Of a stretch of DNA of 7,683 nt, positions 5,344 through 7,683 are shown one piece after another. Made by a program: the position numbers and the translations under genes. The stretch is from NCBI GenBank assembly GCA_023426505.1, contig JAFAAP010000150.1:1-7683 (forward strand). Direction: 5' to 3'. This DNA is from Pseudomonadota bacterium. GTDB taxonomy: Bacteria; Pseudomonadota; Alphaproteobacteria; Rhizobiales; Beijerinckiaceae. Within the stretch, counting starts at the first letter, position 1. Every line of letters begins with the position of its first letter. The notes below the pieces were generated by a model, which was given only the letters and a program-made list of their open reading frames with translations, was not told the DNA's origin and did not search any database.

Positions 5344-7446
5344 TCACTCCAGCCGCACCACCACGCTGTCCGTGGCGCCCCGCGCGTCGATGACCGAAAG
5401 CCGGACGAAGCCGGCGCCCACGGGCTGCCAGGAGGCCTCCCGGCGCAGGGTTCCGGTCTCGACAGGCGCCCCGTCCACCATCCAGGTCAGCGGCGGCATG
5501 CCGCCCGAAGCCTTGAGGACGAGGCTGCCGTGTTCCTCCGATCGGGACGAGAAGCCGAGATCGACCCGCGATCCATCGAGCGGAAAGGCGATCTTCAGCG
5601 GGGCCTGAACGGTCGACGCGATGGTCTTCGGGACGTCCTGGCGCACGTGGCGCAGGGGCGGCGGCAGGGTCGCGGTCGTCGCCTGCAGGGCGAAAGGAGG
5701 CATGACGAGCGGCTCCGGCTCGACCCCGAGACGCCCGAAGGCGTCGAACAGGATGGGGGCGGCCACGAGGCGTCCCACGAGCCCCGGCACCGCCGTTCCG
5801 TCGGGCCGCCCGACCCATACCCCGACGGTGAACTGCCGGTCGTATCCGACGGCCCAGGCGTCCCGGTAGCCATAGGACGTGCCGGTCTTGAAGGCGATGC
5901 GCCCGGCGAGCGCATTGTCCGGGGGCGGCGCCCCTCGAAGGATGTCGAAGACGTACCAGGCGGAGACGGGGTCGGCGATCCGCCGGAGCGGGGCTTGCGC
6001 GGCCTCCTCGTCCGCGCGACGTAAAAGGCTCGGCACCTCCCCTCCCCGCGCGAGCCCGGCATAGAGGCGCGTCAGGTCCGCGAGCGTGATCCCGAGGCCA
6101 CCCAGGCCGATGGCGAGGCCCGGGGCCGCCTCCTTCGGCATGGCGACGGCGATCTCCGTCTGGCGCAGACGGGCGAGCAGGCGCGCCGGCCCGAGCTCGT
6201 TCAGGAGCTCCACCGCCGGCACGTTGAGGGAGAGCTGCAACGCCTTGCGCGCCGTCACGGTGCCCTGGAAGGCGAGATCGAAGTTCTCCGGCTGATACAG
6301 GCCATAGCGGGACGGCCGGTCGTCCAGGAGCGTCTCGGGATGGGCCAGGCCGTTCTCGAAAGCGAGTGCGTAGATGAACGGCTTCAGGGCGGAGCCGGGC
6401 GAGCGCACGGCCGTGGTCATGTCGATCGCCCCTGCGCGCTCCCGGTTCATGTAGTCGGGGCTTCCGACCTGTGCGCGCACGGCGCCGGTGGCGTTGTCGA
6501 TCACCAGGATGGCGAGCGACAGCCTGGCATCGAGCCGGTCGATGCGCTCGCGCGCCAGCCGTTCGAGGCTTGCCTGGAGACGACCGTCGATGGCGAGACG
6601 ATGCATGCTCCGGTCCGGGCGCTGCGCCACGGCGGCTTCGGCCGCGTGCGCGGCCAGCATCGGGAACGGGCGGCGGGCGTGCGGCACCGGCTCCGCCTTC
6701 GCGGCCTCCGCTTCCGCCGCGGTGATGACGCCGCGCTCCCGCGCCCGGTCGAGCACGCGGTCGCGCGCGGCCTTCGCAGCCTGAGCGAAGCGGTCAGGGC
6801 GACGCGTCTCGGGCGATTGCGGCAGCGCCACGAGGAGAGCCGCCTCGCTGAAGGACAGGCGCTTCGGCTCGCGCCCGAAATAGGACAGGCTCGCGGCCCG
6901 CATGCCTTCGAGATTGCCCCCATAGGGCGCCAGCGTCAGGTAGAGACGCAGGATCTCGTCCTTCGACAGGCGGCGCTCGAGTTGGAGGGCCCGCACCATC
7001 TGGCGGAGCTTTGCGGGAATCGTGCGCTCGTCGCGGGGTTCCAGCAGACGCGCCACCTGCATGGTGAGCGTGGACCCGCCGGACACCACGCGGCCGCTGC
7101 CGACGAACTGCAGCCCTGCGCGCAGGAGCGCCCACGGATCGACGCCGGGGTGACGTTCGAAGCGCACATCCTCGTAGGCCTTCAGCATCGCCACATAACG
7201 CGGATCGACGTCCGCCGTCTCGACCGGCAGCCGCCACCGGCCTTCACGCGTCGCGAAGGGCCGCAGCAGCTGCCCGTGACGGTCCAGCACCACGGTCGAG
7301 CGGTTCTCGGCGACGGACAGATCGAGCGGGCCCAGCCCCTCGGCGAAGCGCCAGAGCGCAAAACCGGGGGCGAGAAAGAGGCACGCGAGCGCGGCGGCGA
7401 GGATTGCTCCTCGCCATCGCCGTCGCGTCGCCGTTCGGTTCGTCAT
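5344..7446 (-). CDS. pbpC: Penicillin-binding protein 1C (bifunctional class A PBP)
   Basis: A 700-residue murein synthase anchored in the inner membrane by one N-terminal helix (about 13-34, preceded by an Arg-rich stretch) with the rest in the periplasm. The glycosyltransferase domain (about 50-225) shows EDVRFERHPG (92-101, catalytic E92), GGSTLTMQ (123-130) and KDEILRLYL (162-170), and polymerises lipid II. The transpeptidase domain (about 285-575) has SALK (S352 nucleophile, K355), SLN (406-408) and KTGTS (520-524), the full penicillin-binding set for cross-linking. A C-terminal beta domain (about 610-700) fits the BiPBP_C module specific to PBP1C. Length is normal for this family. It begins 2 bases after the macroglobulin stop, implying translational coupling. 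PBP1C next to a bacterial alpha-2-macroglobulin is a conserved arrangement, interpreted as repair of the wall after breach of the outer membrane. Confidence 0.97.
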   Translation of the reverse strand: MTNRTATRRRWRGAILAAALACLFLAPGFALWRFAEGLGPLDLSVAENRSTVVLDRHGQLLRPFATREGRWRLPVETADVDPRYVAMLKAYEDVRFERHPGVDPWALLRAGLQFVGSGRVVSGGSTLTMQVARLLEPRDERTIPAKLRQMVRALQLERRLSKDEILRLYLTLAPYGGNLEGMRAASLSYFGREPKRLSFSEAALLVALPQSPETRRPDRFAQAAKAARDRVLDRARERGVITAAEAEAAKAEPVPHARRPFPMLAAHAAEAAVAQRPDRSMHRLAIDGRLQASLERLARERIDRLDARLSLAILVIDNATGAVRAQVGSPDYMNRERAGAIDMTTAVRSPGSALKPFIYALAFENGLAHPETLLDDRPSRYGLYQPENFDLAFQGTVTARKALQLSLNVPAVELLNELGPARLLARLRQTEIAVAMPKEAAPGLAIGLGGLGITLADLTRLYAGLARGGEVPSLLRRADEEAAQAPLRRIADPVSAWYVFDILRGAPPPDNALAGRIAFKTGTSYGYRDAWAVGYDRQFTVGVWVGRPDGTAVPGLVGRLVAAPILFDAFGRLGVEPEPLVMPPFALQATTATLPPPLRHVRQDVPKTIASTVQAPLKIAFPLDGSRVDLGFSSRSEEHGSLVLKASGGMPPLTWMVDGAPVETGTLRREASWQPVGAGFVRLSVIDARGATDSVVVRLE

Positions 7447-7448
7447 GG

Positions 7449-7683
7449 CTATCGGACCTGCATCACCTCGACCGAGCCGAATGCGGTGCGGCCGTAGCGC
7501 TCGGGCCGGTACATGTCCTCCACCTGAGCGCCGGGATGCACATAGCGCCCGGGCGAAACGGCGCGGACCATGTAGGCCACCGTGAAGAAGGCGGGCTGGT
7601 CCGGCTGGCGGTCGAATGCCGCCACGAAGCGGTCGTCGCGGTACTCGGTGTGGGCGGGCTCCACATCGCGCTTCAGCCAGGTG
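7449..7683 (-). CDS. Bacterial alpha-2-macroglobulin-like protein, C-terminal end (5' part outside window)
   Basis: The last 77 codons of a gene entering from the right edge, ending with TAG at 7451-7449. The frame stays open to the window end (reading T-W-L-K-R-D-V-E upstream), so the GTG at 7664 is an internal codon rather than a start. The tail contains EPAHTEYRDDRF, FTVAYMVRAVSPGRYVHPG and EDMYRPERYGRT, features of the C-terminal receptor-binding-like domain of bacterial alpha-2-macroglobulins (YfhM/MagD type). These large periplasmic proteins trap invading proteases. The thioester region and signal peptide/lipobox lie outside the window, so the type (with or without the CxEQ thioester) cannot be told. 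The immediate downstream position of pbpC strongly supports the call. Confidence 0.87.
   Translation of the reverse strand, partial: TWLKRDVEPAHTEYRDDRFVAAFDRQPDQPAFFTVAYMVRAVSPGRYVHPGAQVEDMYRPERYGRTAFGSVEVMQVR

Noticed and set aside
4891..6024. 377-codon plus-strand ORF opposite msrC and pbpC
   Set aside because: Runs antisense through two well-supported genes and their junction, with no recognisable domain.
6340..7497. 385-codon plus-strand ORF opposite pbpC
   Set aside because: Antisense shadow of a gene with full glycosyltransferase and transpeptidase motifs; composition is low-complexity and it crosses a real gene boundary.

Overview
The window looks like chromosomal DNA from a high-GC alphaproteobacterium, most likely a Hyphomicrobiales (Rhizobiales) member of the Methylobacterium/Microvirga/Bosea type. 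This rests on strong G/C bias at third codon positions, the style of the pbpC, cyclase and IS66 proteins, and dense one-strand gene packing. The genus is a guess.

Left part (1 to about 1200, plus strand): an accessory-looking edge. It opens with the C-terminal end of an IS66-type transposase cut by the window boundary. A possible 59-residue unrecognised ORF follows, then about 340 bases without a convincing gene that contain a perfect 10-bp inverted repeat. Last comes a small exported protein with four closely spaced cysteines in its mature part. That gene converges on the minus-strand block with only 9 bases between the two stop codons.

Right part (1203 to 7683, all minus strand), in transcription order: the C-terminal tail of an alpha-2-macroglobulin-like protein, pbpC (penicillin-binding protein 1C), a free methionine-(R)-sulfoxide reductase of the GAF/MsrC type, a membrane-bound class III adenylate cyclase with an extracytoplasmic Cache-like sensor, and an FAD-dependent amine/amino-acid oxidoreductase of the DAO/PuuB-OrdL type. 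Gaps are 2, 39, 110 and 56 bases, so the first three genes are probably co-transcribed; whether the last two belong to the same transcript is uncertain.

Functionally, the macroglobulin/PbpC pair is a known partnership in periplasmic defence and cell-wall repair. MsrC repairs oxidised free methionine in the cytoplasm, and the cyclase turns an unknown external cue into cAMP. A shared envelope/oxidative-stress theme is possible but is inference. I found no CRISPR array, tRNA, rRNA or clearly novel multi-gene system. The least explained material is the left 1.2 kb.
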